From the NCBI RefSeq assembly GCF_011927695.1, contig NZ_JAATJE010000001.1:1426001-1490000 (forward strand): a stretch of DNA of 64,000 nt. Reading direction: 5' to 3'. Every line of letters begins with the position of its first letter. Position 1 is the stretch's first letter. Source of the DNA: Sphingomonas jejuensis (GTDB lineage: Bacteria > Pseudomonadota > Alphaproteobacteria > Sphingomonadales > Sphingomonadaceae). The notes beneath the pieces are model-generated. The model saw nothing but the letters and a program-made list of their open reading frames with translations, did not search any database and had not been told where the DNA came from. Positions 16,454 through 25,434 of this stretch are shown here, piece after piece. The position numbers and the translations under genes are program-made.

Positions 16454-17790
16454 CGCATCAGCACCAGTTCCTCCGCCATCGACGGGTGAAGCGCGATCGT
16501 ATCGTCGAACGCCTGCTTGGTCAGCCCCGCCTTCACGGCGATCGCCGCCGCCTGCAGGATCTCCGGCGCGTCCGGGCCGATCATGTGAATGCCGACGACC
16601 TTGTTCGTCACCTCGTCGGTGATGATCTTGTAGAGCGCGCGTTCGGTGCGGCCGGCGAGCACGTTCTTCATCGGGCGGAAGTCGGAGGTGTAGACGCGCA
16701 CGGAACCGAGCTTCTGCTTGGCCTCGCTCTCCGTCATGCCGACCGCGCCGATCGGCGGGTGGCTGAACACCGCCGACGGGATGCAGCCATAATCGACCCG
16801 CGTGGGCTTGTCGCCGAACTGGGTGTCGGCGAATGCCTGCCCCTCGCGGATGGCGACGGGGGTGAGCTGGACGCGGTTGGTGACGTCGCCGACGGCGAAG
16901 ATGCTGGCGCAGCTCGACCGGCTGTCCTCGTCGACCTTGATCGCGCCCTTGTCGTCCAGCTCGACGCCTGCGCTGTCGAGGCCGAGATCCTCCGTGTTGG
17001 GAACGCGGCCGGTGGCGAACAGGACGAGATCGGCGTCGACGGGATCGTGCGCGCTCATCGACACGCGCAGGCCGTCGGCCGTCTTCTCGATGCCCTCGAA
17101 ATCGGCGTGGAAGCGGAAATCGATGCCCTTCATGGTGGCGATCTGGAGCAGCCGGTCGCGGATCTGCTCGTCATAGCCGCGCAGGATCACGTCCGTGCGG
17201 TTGATGAGCGTCACATGCGCGCCGAACTGGTGGAAGATGCCGGCGAATTCGTTGGCGATGTAGCCCGCGCCGGCGATCAGCACGCGCTTCGGCACCGCAT
17301 CCAGGTGGAACACCTCGTTCGATGTGATGCCATGTTCGTGCCCCGGGCAGGACGGCACGTGCGGGCGCGCGCCCACGGCCACCAGGATCTTGCCCGCGGT
17401 GACCTCGCGCTCGCCGACCCTGACGCTGTTGGGGCCGGTGATGGTCGCGCGTTCGTGGAAGATCTCCACGTCATGGTTGGAGAGGGTTTCGGTATAGGCG
17501 GTGCTGATGCGGTCGACCTCGCGCAGCACATTGTCGCGTAGGCGCTGCCAGTCGAACGTCGTCTCGCCCACGTCCCAGCCGAAATGCCGCGCGTCGGCCA
17601 GGTCCTCGGCAAAGTGCGCGCCGTAGACGAGCAACTTCTTGGGCACGCAGCCGCGGATGACGCAGGTTCCGCCGACCCGGTATTCTTCCGCCACCGCAAC
17701 CCGGGCACCGTGCGCCGCCGACACGCGCGCGGCGCGGGTGCCGCCGGAGCCGGCGCCGATGACGAACAGATCATAGTCGAAGTCGGGCAC
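16450..17790 (-). CDS. gor: Glutathione-disulfide reductase
   Basis: The 446-residue FAD enzyme reduces GSSG to 2 GSH with NADPH in the cytoplasm. FAD binding is by FVIGAGSGGTRAARVSA, the redox pair is C43 and C48 in GTCVIRGCVPKK, and a GAGYIANEFA Rossmann motif is followed by NR and LRGYD arginines that indicate NADPH. The C-terminal HPSMAEE (His435, Glu440) is the acid/base pair supplied to the partner subunit. GAGGA precedes the ATG. It converges on the SDR gene, with both stop codons inside one CTAG. Confidence 0.95.
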   Translation of the reverse strand: MPDFDYDLFVIGAGSGGTRAARVSAAHGARVAVAEEYRVGGTCVIRGCVPKKLLVYGAHFAEDLADARHFGWDVGETTFDWQRLRDNVLREVDRISTAYTETLSNHDVEIFHERATITGPNSVRVGEREVTAGKILVAVGARPHVPSCPGHEHGITSNEVFHLDAVPKRVLIAGAGYIANEFAGIFHQFGAHVTLINRTDVILRGYDEQIRDRLLQIATMKGIDFRFHADFEGIEKTADGLRVSMSAHDPVDADLVLFATGRVPNTEDLGLDSAGVELDDKGAIKVDEDSRSSCASIFAVGDVTNRVQLTPVAIREGQAFADTQFGDKPTRVDYGCIPSAVFSHPPIGAVGMTESEAKQKLGSVRVYTSDFRPMKNVLAGRTERALYKIITDEVTNKVVGIHMIGPDAPEILQAAAIAVKAGLTKQAFDDTIALHPSMAEELVLMR

Positions 17791-17918
17791 GGCTGATCCT
17801 CGGATGAGACAAAGATGACGATGGTAACGCGCGACCGGCGACGGTGTTCGGAAACGCCTGTCACCTCGCTCCGTCGTGGCGCCGACAGGGTGTGGCCGCG
17901 CCCGCGTCCGGCACCCGC

Positions 17919-19415
17919 CTAGCCAAAGGCGCGGCGCAGGAGCTCCGTCGTGGAGGGGTCGAACTCGCCCCCCTTTTCCACCGCCTTCGCCATCTCCTTG
18001 CCCAGCTCCACGCCGAACTGGTCAAAGGGATTGATGTCGAGCAGCACCGCGCCGGCGAACACGCGCGCCTCGTAAAAGGCAATGAGCGCGCCCAGCGTGC
18101 GGGGCTCGACCTGGTCGAGCAGGATGGTCGCCGACGGGCGGTCGCCCGGATAGCTGCGGGCGGGATCCTCCGCCGTCCTGCCCGTCATCAGCGCCGCCCC
18201 TTGTGCAAAGCAGTTGCCGAGCAGCTGGCGGTGATGAGCGTCGTCGAACCCGTGATCGACCTCGACCGACGCCACGAACTCGACCGGCACGAGGTGCGTG
18301 CCCTGATGGAGGAGCTGGAACACCGCATGCTGCGCATCGGTGCCGACGCCGCCCCAGGTGATCGGCGCGCTGTGGCCCGACAGCGGATCGCCCGCGAGCG
18401 TCACGCCCTTGCCGTTCGATTCCATCTCCAGCTGCTGAAGATAGGACGGCAGCAGCCGCAAGCGCTCGTCATAGGCGAACACCGCGCGCGTTTCTGCGCC
18501 GCGCACATGGCCGTAATAATGGTCGGCGAAGGCGGCGAGCAGCGGCAGGTTGGCGGCCGGCTCGCTGAAGCGGAAGTGGCGGTCCATCTCGGCTGCGCCC
18601 TCCAGCAGCTCCTCGAAGGCCGACCAGCCGAGCGCCAGAGCGGCCGGAAAGCCGATCGACGACCACAGCGAGTAACGACCCCCGACGCTTTCGGCGAACG
18701 GCAGCACGCGGGTCTCGTCCACGCCCCACTCGACTGCCTTGTCCGGCGCGGCGGTCAGCGCGATGACGCGCCCATAGGGATCATCGACGCCGTGTTCGGT
18801 CATCCAGCCGAGCGCGCTGGCGGCGTTGAGCAGCGTCTCCGTGGTGGTGAAGGTCTTGGATGCGACCACCACCAGCGTCGCCGCCGGGTCGAAGCGCCGG
18901 GTGGCTTCCTCCAGCGCGGCGCCGTCGACGTTCGAGACGACGGCCACCTCGTAGCGCCCCGAATCGCGGCCAAGCGCGTCGACCAGCAGGTCCGGCCCCA
19001 GCGCGGACCCGCCGATGCCGATGTGCAGGATGTGCGCGACCGGGCCGAATGCCTCCGCCTCGATCGCGTCGATCAGCGCGCGCATGCGCCCGTGGAAGGT
19101 GCGGGCGGCAGCCACATCGTCGGGGCTCCCCTCCCCGCGCTCCGCGACATGGGTGGCGGCGCGCCCCTCCGTCACGTTCACCACCGCGCCGCCGTAGAGC
19201 GCGTCGCGCCGGCCGGCGAAATCGCGCGCGGCGGCAAAGGCGATGTACCGGTCCACGAGCGCGGGCGTCAGGTGGGTCTTGGACCAGTCGAGATAGAGGC
19301 CCGCGACCTCGCCGGAGAACCGCCCCAGCCGCCCGGCATCCGCATCGAACAGCGCCGTCAGCGTGTCGCGCGGTTCCGCCTCGATCGCCTGCCAGATCCC
19401 GTTTGCGTCCGTCAT
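17919..19415 (-). CDS. pgi: Glucose-6-phosphate isomerase
   Basis: The 498-residue enzyme interconverts glucose-6-phosphate and fructose-6-phosphate. Recognisable segments are HIGIGGSALGPDLLVDALG, SKTFTTTETLLNA, the family signature GGRYSLWSSIGFPAALALGW, and GTHLVPVEFVASVE towards the C-terminus. It is slightly shorter than the common 540-550-residue forms but complete at both ends. GGAGGAGA precedes the ATG. It is divergent from lepB and stands alone in its orientation. Confidence 0.95.
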   Translation of the reverse strand: MTDANGIWQAIEAEPRDTLTALFDADAGRLGRFSGEVAGLYLDWSKTHLTPALVDRYIAFAAARDFAGRRDALYGGAVVNVTEGRAATHVAERGEGSPDDVAAARTFHGRMRALIDAIEAEAFGPVAHILHIGIGGSALGPDLLVDALGRDSGRYEVAVVSNVDGAALEEATRRFDPAATLVVVASKTFTTTETLLNAASALGWMTEHGVDDPYGRVIALTAAPDKAVEWGVDETRVLPFAESVGGRYSLWSSIGFPAALALGWSAFEELLEGAAEMDRHFRFSEPAANLPLLAAFADHYYGHVRGAETRAVFAYDERLRLLPSYLQQLEMESNGKGVTLAGDPLSGHSAPITWGGVGTDAQHAVFQLLHQGTHLVPVEFVASVEVDHGFDDAHHRQLLGNCFAQGAALMTGRTAEDPARSYPGDRPSATILLDQVEPRTLGALIAFYEARVFAGAVLLDINPFDQFGVELGKEMAKAVEKGGEFDPSTTELLRRAFG

Positions 19416-19525
19416 CGCCCGTCTCCTCCGCCACGCAGCCGCCCGCTTCTCTATGCGCAGGACGCGGCCGCGTCACCCGTGTCTGCGCTTGACCTCACCC
19501 GGTTGCCGCCGCAAGGCGCGACACC

Positions 19526-20344
19526 ATGACGACCGCCGCCAGGCCTGCCCCGCGCGCGGCCAAGCGCTCGGAAGGGCGCGATTTCACCCTGTTCCTGGTC
19601 AAGCTGCTGCTGGTCACGCTGATCGTGCGCAGCTTCCTGGTGACCCTGTTCTTCATTCCATCGGAATCGATGCAGCCGCGGCTGCTGGTCGGCGACTTCC
19701 TGATCGCGGCGAAATGGCCCTACGGCTATTCGAGGTGGAGCCTGCCTTATGGCATCCCGCTGTTCCAGGGCCGGATCTTCGGAGCGGTACCGGACCGGGG
19801 CGACGTGGTGATCTTTCGCGCGCCGCCCGACCAGTCGCAGGACTATATCAAGCGCGTGATCGGCCTGCCCGGCGACCGCGTGCAGATGCGGGCGGGCATC
19901 GTCTGGCTGAACGGCGAGCCGATCGCCCGGCAGCGCGTCGCCGATTTCGTCGAGCGCCCGGGGGTGGACGAGCGTTGCGCCGCGCCCGAGTTCGTTGAGG
20001 CGGGGCCGGCGGGCGAGCGCCTGTGCCGCTACCCGCGCTATCGCGAGACGCTGCCGGGCGGGCGCAGCTTCGAAACGCTCGACATCGGTGCGACGCAGGC
20101 GGACGACACCCAGGTCTACACCGTGCCCGCCGGGCACCTGTTCCTGATGGGCGACAATCGCGACCGGTCGGCCGACAGCCGGTTCGAGCCGCGCCCCGGC
20201 GGCGGCATCGGCTTCGTGCCCTTGGACAATCTGGTGGGCGAGGCGATGCTGACCGTGTTCTCGACCGACGGGTCCGCGGAATGGTACAACCCGGTTAGCT
20301 GGTTTCGCGCGGCCCGGCCGGAGCGGATCGGAGAGCGGTTCTGA
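19526..20344 (+). CDS. lepB: Signal peptidase I
   Basis: The 272-residue inner-membrane serine protease removes signal peptides of Sec and Tat substrates. One N-terminal membrane segment (FLVKLLLVTLIVRSFLVTLFF) precedes the catalytic Ser48 in PSESM; Lys109 in DYIKRVIGLPGDRV is the general base. GHLFLMGDNRDRSADSRF is the conserved box near the end. The stop TGA overlaps the likely CTG start of rnc by three bases. The order lepB-rnc-era is a conserved proteobacterial arrangement. Confidence 0.95.
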   Translation: MTTAARPAPRAAKRSEGRDFTLFLVKLLLVTLIVRSFLVTLFFIPSESMQPRLLVGDFLIAAKWPYGYSRWSLPYGIPLFQGRIFGAVPDRGDVVIFRAPPDQSQDYIKRVIGLPGDRVQMRAGIVWLNGEPIARQRVADFVERPGVDERCAAPEFVEAGPAGERLCRYPRYRETLPGGRSFETLDIGATQADDTQVYTVPAGHLFLMGDNRDRSADSRFEPRPGGGIGFVPLDNLVGEAMLTVFSTDGSAEWYNPVSWFRAARPERIGERF

Positions 20345-21015
20345 CCGCGCCGCTGGCCGACTGGATCGCCGACGCGCTCGGCCACCGCCCCGCCGACCTG
20401 AGCCTGTTCGAGCGCGCGCTGACCCATGGCAGCGTCGACAAGGGCGAGGATTATCAGCGGCTCGAGTTTCTCGGTGACCGCGTGCTGGGCCTGGCGGTCG
20501 CCACCATGCTCTACGAGGCCGTACCGCAGGAGCCGGAAGGGTCCCTGTCGAAGCGGCTGGCGATGCTCGTGTCGGGTGCATCCTGCGCGGAGGTGGCCCG
20601 CGCGATCGGCGCCGGCCCGCATATCCGCATGGGCAAGCAGGCCCGCGACGACGGCGCGCGCGACAGCGTGAACGTGCTGGGCGACGTGGTGGAGGCGCTG
20701 ATCGGCGCTCTGTACCTGGACGGCGGCCTGGACGCCGCGACCGCCTTCGTCCGCCGGGCCTGGGAGCCGCGGATGCGCGGAACGCCGCCGGCGCCGCAGC
20801 ATCCGAAATCGGCGCTGCAGGAGTGGGCCGCCGCCAACCGCCGCCGACCCCCCGTCTACCTGGTCGTGGACCGGTCCGGTCCGGGGCATGCGCCCAAGTT
20901 CGTGGTGCAGGTGGAGATCGGCGCGGCGGGCAGCGCGCGTGGCGAGGGCAGCAGCAAACAGGACGCCGAGACGGCGGCGGCGGCGGCCCTGCTGCGACAG
21001 CTGCGCGGCGGATAA
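20341..21015 (+). CDS. rnc: Ribonuclease III, apparent CTG start
   Basis: The 224-residue product cleaves double-stranded RNA in rRNA and mRNA processing. The signature is QRLEFLGDRVLG (Glu42, Asp46), the second catalytic box is NVLGDVVEALIGALYLDGG, and a dsRNA-binding domain ends the protein (HPKSALQEWAAANRR to QDAETAAAAALLRQL). No ATG, GTG or TTG exists in frame between a stop at 20296 and a GTG at 20482, and that GTG would delete the signature. CTG 20341 has GGAG seven bases upstream and overlaps the lepB stop (CTGA), so it is the likely start. Confidence 0.88.
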   Translation: MTAPLADWIADALGHRPADLSLFERALTHGSVDKGEDYQRLEFLGDRVLGLAVATMLYEAVPQEPEGSLSKRLAMLVSGASCAEVARAIGAGPHIRMGKQARDDGARDSVNVLGDVVEALIGALYLDGGLDAATAFVRRAWEPRMRGTPPAPQHPKSALQEWAAANRRRPPVYLVVDRSGPGHAPKFVVQVEIGAAGSARGEGSSKQDAETAAAAALLRQLRGG

Positions 21016-21226
21016 GGGCCCGGCATCAGCCCGGCAGGCGCCGACACAAGCGCCAGTCGACAGGCCGATGGGACGATCCTGATCCAGCGCCTGCCTGCGA
21101 CAAGCGCAGTGCTCCCCGATCTTTGGCGAACGTGACGACCGTTGCCGGGTTGCGCCCGCTTCACAAGCGGTCAAGGCTGCGGCGAGCCGCCTCGACTTTG
21201 CTGAGGGCGGGCGGCAAGGAAGGCGG

Positions 21227-22147
21227 ATGACCGATATCCCTCCCCTGCCCAAACCGACCCAACGCTGCGGCGTGGTGGCCATTGTCGGCGCGCCCAATGC
21301 GGGCAAGTCGACGCTGGTGAACGGCCTTGTCGGGCAGAAGGTGGCGATCGTCAGCCCCAAGGCGCAGACCACGCGCACCCGGCTGATGGGCATCGCGATT
21401 GAGGATGAGGCGCAGCTGCTGCTGGTCGACACGCCCGGCATCTTCGCACCCAAGCGGCGGCTGGACCGGGCGATGGTGGCGGCGGCATGGGGCGGCGCGA
21501 CCGATGCCGACCTGATCGCGCTGGTGGTGGACGCCAAGGCCGGGCTTGGCCCCAAGGTCATGACCATTGTCGAGCGGCTGGTCGACCGGCCGGAGCCCAA
21601 GCTGCTGGTGCTCAACAAGGTTGACCTGGCCGACAAGGGCAAGCTGCTCGTCCACGCGGACCGGCTGAACGCGGCGGTTGCGTTCGAGGAGACCTTCATG
21701 ATCTCCGCAGAGACGGGCGACGGCGTTGCCGACCTGAAGCGGACGCTGGGCGACCGCATGCCCGCCGGCCCCTGGCACTTCCCGCCGGACCAGGTGTCGG
21801 ACGCGTCCGAACGGTTGCTGGCCGCGGAGGTGACGCGCGAGCAGCTCTACCTCCAGCTCCACGAGGAGCTTCCCTATGCAAGCGCGGTCGAGACGGAGCT
21901 GTTCAAGGAACGGCCGGACGGGTCAGCGGAGATCCACCAGCAGATCCTGGTGGATCGGCCGACCCAGCGTGCCATCGTGCTCGGCAAGGGCGGGCAGCGG
22001 ATCAAGGAGATCGGCGCGCGGGCGCGCAGCGAGCTGGCCGTGCTGCTCGACCGCAAGGTCCACCTCTATCTTCACGTCAAGGTGAAGCCGGGCTGGGACG
22101 AGGACCGCAGCGTGTACCGCGACATCGGGCTGGACTGGGTGGAATGA
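21227..22147 (+). CDS. era: GTPase Era
   Basis: The 306-residue GTPase binds 16S rRNA near its 3' end and aids 30S subunit maturation. G-motifs are GAPNAGKST (21-29), DTPG and NKVD. The C-terminal KH domain includes GKGGQRIKEIGARARSEL, followed by HLYLHVKVKPGWDED, as in all Era proteins. AAGGAAGG precedes the ATG. About 210 bases separate it from rnc; I see no gene in that gap. The next gene overlaps its stop by four bases. Confidence 0.95.
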   Translation: MTDIPPLPKPTQRCGVVAIVGAPNAGKSTLVNGLVGQKVAIVSPKAQTTRTRLMGIAIEDEAQLLLVDTPGIFAPKRRLDRAMVAAAWGGATDADLIALVVDAKAGLGPKVMTIVERLVDRPEPKLLVLNKVDLADKGKLLVHADRLNAAVAFEETFMISAETGDGVADLKRTLGDRMPAGPWHFPPDQVSDASERLLAAEVTREQLYLQLHEELPYASAVETELFKERPDGSAEIHQQILVDRPTQRAIVLGKGGQRIKEIGARARSELAVLLDRKVHLYLHVKVKPGWDEDRSVYRDIGLDWVE

Positions 22148-22605
22148 TCGCGCTGGTCGTGCTCGCCGCCCTGCAGACGGGCGCGACGCCGGCGGCCGAG
22201 CCGCGGGTGAAAGTGACCGGCCACGACTTCATCGTGCAGGCGACGGACGGCAGCGGCCGGCGGGCGGAGCTCCGCACCGATCGCGTGCCCAACCGCGCGG
22301 GCATCTGTTACCGCTGGAGCCTACGGGTGAAGCCGGAGGCGCGGATCGCGACGATCGAGGAACGCTTGCAACTGCCGGCGGGTGCGCCCGCCTGGAACGT
22401 GCAGGCTGGCAGCACCACGGTGGTGGCGCCCGACGGACGCAGCGCGCTGACCACGCTGCGGCTTCCGCTCGCGCTGGGCGAGATCTCCAACAGCTGGTGC
22501 GTGGCTGACGGGGACCCGGACGGGCACCACAGCATCACCGTGTCGGCCGGTGGCCGGGTGCTGCACCGGTTCGACTTCGTCGTGGGCGAAGAACCGACGA
22601 CGTGA
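22144..22605 (+). CDS. Hypothetical protein, probably exported
   Basis: The 153-residue protein was not recognised. It starts with a short hydrophobic segment (MIALVVLAALQTGATPAA) that could be a brief signal peptide, followed by a beta-rich region with two Cys residues (GICYRWSLRV and SNSWCVADGD) that may form a disulfide after export. The ATGA overlap with era and correct coding frame support a real gene. Function unknown. Confidence 0.65.
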   Translation: MIALVVLAALQTGATPAAEPRVKVTGHDFIVQATDGSGRRAELRTDRVPNRAGICYRWSLRVKPEARIATIEERLQLPAGAPAWNVQAGSTTVVAPDGRSALTTLRLPLALGEISNSWCVADGDPDGHHSITVSAGGRVLHRFDFVVGEEPTT

Positions 22606-22609
22606 CCGG

Positions 22610-23323
22610 CTAGTCGGCCTCTTCCAGCAGGTCGTCCACCCATTGCGGCACCAGGCGCGTCGCTGGCCCCAGGCGGCTCTGGTCGAACAGGCGGCTGCCG
22701 GCGGATGGGTCCAGGTTCAGCTCCAGCGTTTGGGCGCCGTGGGCGGCGGCCAATTGCACGAAGCCGGCAGCCGGGTAGACCGCACCCGACGTGCCGATCG
22801 ACACGAACAGGTCGGCCGTCGACAGTGCCCGTTCTATCCGCTCCATCTGGTACGGCATCTCTCCGAAGAACACGATGTCCGGGCGCAGCGCGTCGGCGTC
22901 GCAGACGCTGCAGCGGCCGCCCGCGCCGGCCGCCATCGCCCCGGCGAAGGGCTCGCGCGCGCCGCAAGCCCGGCAGAGCGCGGACAGCAGTTCCCCATGC
23001 ATGTGGAGCAGGCGGCGCGCACCCGCACGCTCGTGCAGGTCATCGACGTTCTGCGTGACGAGGAGGAGTTCGCCCGGCCACCGCGCGTCCAGCCGTGCAA
23101 GCGCCCGGTGGGCCGCGTTCGGCTCCACCCGGGCGAGCTCCGCGCGGCGACCATCGTAGAAGACGAACACGCGCTCCGCGTCGCGGCTCAGTGCGTCGGG
23201 CGTACAGACGTCCTCGACCCGGTGGCCGGCCCAAAGGCCATCGTCCGCGCGAAACGTCGCCAGGCCGCTTTCCGCCGAGATGCCGGCACCGGTGAGGATC
23301 ACGATGTTGCACAGGCGGTTCAT
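22610..23323 (-). CDS. NAD-dependent protein deacylase (sirtuin)
   Basis: The 237-residue sirtuin removes acyl groups from lysines using NAD+. It shows GAGISAESG (residues 12-20), FRADDGLW, QNVDDLHERAG and the catalytic HMHGEL. Zinc Cys pairs are CRAC and CSVC. Y56-x2-R59 (FYDGR) matches the Tyr/Arg pair that recognises acidic acyl groups in SIRT5/CobB class III enzymes, so desuccinylase activity is plausible. It converges on the 22144 gene, with four bases between. Confidence 0.9.
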   Translation of the reverse strand: MNRLCNIVILTGAGISAESGLATFRADDGLWAGHRVEDVCTPDALSRDAERVFVFYDGRRAELARVEPNAAHRALARLDARWPGELLLVTQNVDDLHERAGARRLLHMHGELLSALCRACGAREPFAGAMAAGAGGRCSVCDADALRPDIVFFGEMPYQMERIERALSTADLFVSIGTSGAVYPAAGFVQLAAAHGAQTLELNLDPSAGSRLFDQSRLGPATRLVPQWVDDLLEEAD

Positions 23324-23411
23324 GGCGCCACGCTACGGGGTCGGCGCGCGACGCGCCAGCGTGCACGGGGGTGCTGTTCACCCTGCCCGCCCTGTGCGAT
23401 GACCGCCGCCC

Positions 23412-24716
23412 ATGACGACGGCGCAGCTCAGCATCCTGTTCTTTCTTCAGCTGTTCACCATCGTGGCGGCATGCCGCGCCGTGGGGTGGCTGGCGAAGCG
23501 CTTCCTGGGGCAGCCGCAGGTGGTGGGCGAGATGATCGCGGGCGTGGTGCTCGGCCCGTCGCTCTTCGGGCTGATCGCGCCCGACTGGCAGGCGGCGCTG
23601 TTCCCGACGGAGACGCGCGGCATCCTCTATGTGGGTGCGCAGCTTGGGGTCGGCCTTTACATGTTCCTGGTCGGGCTGCGCTTCCAGTCCGACCATTTCC
23701 GCAGCCATGCGCGAAGCGCGGCGGCCGTTTCCATCTCCGGCATGGCTGCGCCCTTCCTGGTGGCGATCGCGATCACGCCGTGGCTGATGGGCGTGCCCGG
23801 GCTGTTCTCGCCCGAACTGACGAAGGGTGAGGCGACGCTGTTCATGGGCGCGTGCATCGCCATCACGGCGTTTCCGATGCTCGCCCGCATCATCCATGAG
23901 CGCGGGCTGTCGGGCACGCCGCTCGGCACGCTGTCGCTGTCGGCCGGTGCGATCGACGATGCGGGCGCCTGGACGGTGCTGGCGATCGTGCTGGCGTCCT
24001 TCGGCGACGGACCCGGCGTGGCCGTGAAGGCGATCACCTGCGGCGTTCTGTTCGCGCTGTTCATGCTGTTCGCGGCGCCCCGGCTGCTTGCGCCGCTCGG
24101 CCGGCTGGTGGAGCGGGCCGGCACCGTCAGCCACGGCGTGCTCGCGTCCGTGCTGATGATGTTCCTCCTTTCCGCGTTCCTGATGGACTGGGCGGGCATC
24201 CATGCGGTGTTCGGCGGCTTCCTGCTGGGCACCGCCATGCCGCGCGGCCGCCTGACGGAGGAGCTCGCCCGGCAGCTGGAGCCGTTCACGGTGGTGCTGC
24301 TCCTGCCGATGTTCTTCACCTTTTCGGGCCTCAACACGCAACTGACGCTGGTGGGCGATCCCGGGCTGCTCAGCATTGCGCTCGCCATCCTCGTCGCATC
24401 GGTGCTGGCGAAGGGCGGCGCGTGCTGGGCGGCGGCCCGGCTGACCGGACAGACCAACGCGACCGCGCTCGGCATCGGCGCGCTGATGAACGCGCGCGGG
24501 CTGATGGAGCTGATCATCATCAACATCGGGCTTCAGCGCGGCATCATCGGCCCCACGCTGTTCTCGATGCTCGTCCTCATGGCGATCCTGACCACCTTGA
24601 TGGCGTCGCCGCTGTTCGAGTTCGTTTACGGCCGGAAGGCCCGCGCCGACGGCAGCATGGGCGACCTTGGCGACCAGCCGGTCATCCCCGACACGCCCGG
24701 CCATGCCGCCGGCTGA
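23412..24716 (+). CDS. Cation:proton antiporter (CPA2 family)
   Basis: The 434-residue integral membrane protein has about twelve hydrophobic segments and the Na+/H+ exchanger domain. Typical pieces are FLGQPQVVGEMIAGVVLGPSLFG in the first helices, the AITAFPMLARIIHERG loop, SAGAIDDAGAWTVLA with the paired Asp of the ion-binding site, and NARGLMELIIINIGL. There is no C-terminal TrkA/NAD-binding domain, unlike KefB/C. Its end overlaps dapB by 14 bases. Likely role is Na+ or K+ export and pH homeostasis. Confidence 0.88.
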   Translation: MTTAQLSILFFLQLFTIVAACRAVGWLAKRFLGQPQVVGEMIAGVVLGPSLFGLIAPDWQAALFPTETRGILYVGAQLGVGLYMFLVGLRFQSDHFRSHARSAAAVSISGMAAPFLVAIAITPWLMGVPGLFSPELTKGEATLFMGACIAITAFPMLARIIHERGLSGTPLGTLSLSAGAIDDAGAWTVLAIVLASFGDGPGVAVKAITCGVLFALFMLFAAPRLLAPLGRLVERAGTVSHGVLASVLMMFLLSAFLMDWAGIHAVFGGFLLGTAMPRGRLTEELARQLEPFTVVLLLPMFFTFSGLNTQLTLVGDPGLLSIALAILVASVLAKGGACWAAARLTGQTNATALGIGALMNARGLMELIIINIGLQRGIIGPTLFSMLVLMAILTTLMASPLFEFVYGRKARADGSMGDLGDQPVIPDTPGHAAG

Positions 24717-25434
24717 GGTGGCGCCGCGCATCGGCCTGATCGGCGCGGGCGGGCGGATGGGGCAGGCCATCCGGGCAGCCGCGCCCGCACTGGTGACGGC
24801 GACGGCCGGCCGGGGCGACGACCTGGCCGCGATCGCGCACGAAGTGGACGTGCTGATCGATTTCTCGCGCCCGGACGCCCTGCCCGCCAGCCTTGCGGCG
24901 GCGATCGGGGCGGGCTGCGCGCTGCTGATCGGCACGACCGGGCTGTCGGACGCCGATCACGATGCGATCGACGATGCCGCGCTGCGCATCGCCGTCCTGC
25001 AGACGGGGAACACCTCGCTTGGCATTACGCTCCTGTCCGCGCTCGTGGCGGAGGCGGCCAAGCGGCTCGGCGCGGGCTGGGACATCGAGATCGTGGAGGC
25101 GCATCACCGCGCAAAGGTGGATGCACCGTCCGGCACCGCGCTGCTGCTCGGCGAGGCTGCGGCCGGCGCCCGCGGGGTGGCGCTGAACAGCGTGCGGCGC
25201 GACGATCCCGGCGGCGCACGGCCGGACGGCGCGATCGGCTTTGCTGCCGTGCGTGGCGGCACGATCGCCGGTGATCACGAGGTGCTGTTCCTGGGCGCGG
25301 GCGAACAGGTGCGGCTGGCGCACCGGGCGGAGCATCGAGGCATCTTCGCCGACGGCGCCGTCGCGGCGGCACGGTGGCTCGCGGGGCGGCCGCCCGGGCG
25401 CTACCGGATGCAGGACGTGCTCGACCTGCCATGA
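24703..25434 (+). CDS. dapB: 4-hydroxy-tetrahydrodipicolinate reductase
   Basis: The 243-residue enzyme reduces dihydrodipicolinate in lysine and diaminopimelate synthesis. GLIGAGGRMGQ is the NAD(P)-binding loop, DFSRPDALPASL and GTTGLSDADHD follow, and the catalytic segment is VEAHHRAKVDAPSGTA (His-His and Lys). The C-terminal half includes GTIAGDHEVLFLGAGEQV. ATG 24703 gives a 14-base overlap with the antiporter gene; an in-frame GTG at 24718 is an alternative. The stop overlaps the nth start by four bases. Confidence 0.94.
   Translation: MPPAEVAPRIGLIGAGGRMGQAIRAAAPALVTATAGRGDDLAAIAHEVDVLIDFSRPDALPASLAAAIGAGCALLIGTTGLSDADHDAIDDAALRIAVLQTGNTSLGITLLSALVAEAAKRLGAGWDIEIVEAHHRAKVDAPSGTALLLGEAAAGARGVALNSVRRDDPGGARPDGAIGFAAVRGGTIAGDHEVLFLGAGEQVRLAHRAEHRGIFADGAVAAARWLAGRPPGRYRMQDVLDLP

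Noticed and set aside
17844-19529. Open frame of 561 codons on the plus strand
   Set aside because: Antisense to pgi, with the same Arg/His-rich shadow composition and no motif.
21016-21226. Possible small gene or RNA between rnc and era
   Set aside because: No frame with initiation signals and no stable or recognisable RNA structure was seen.
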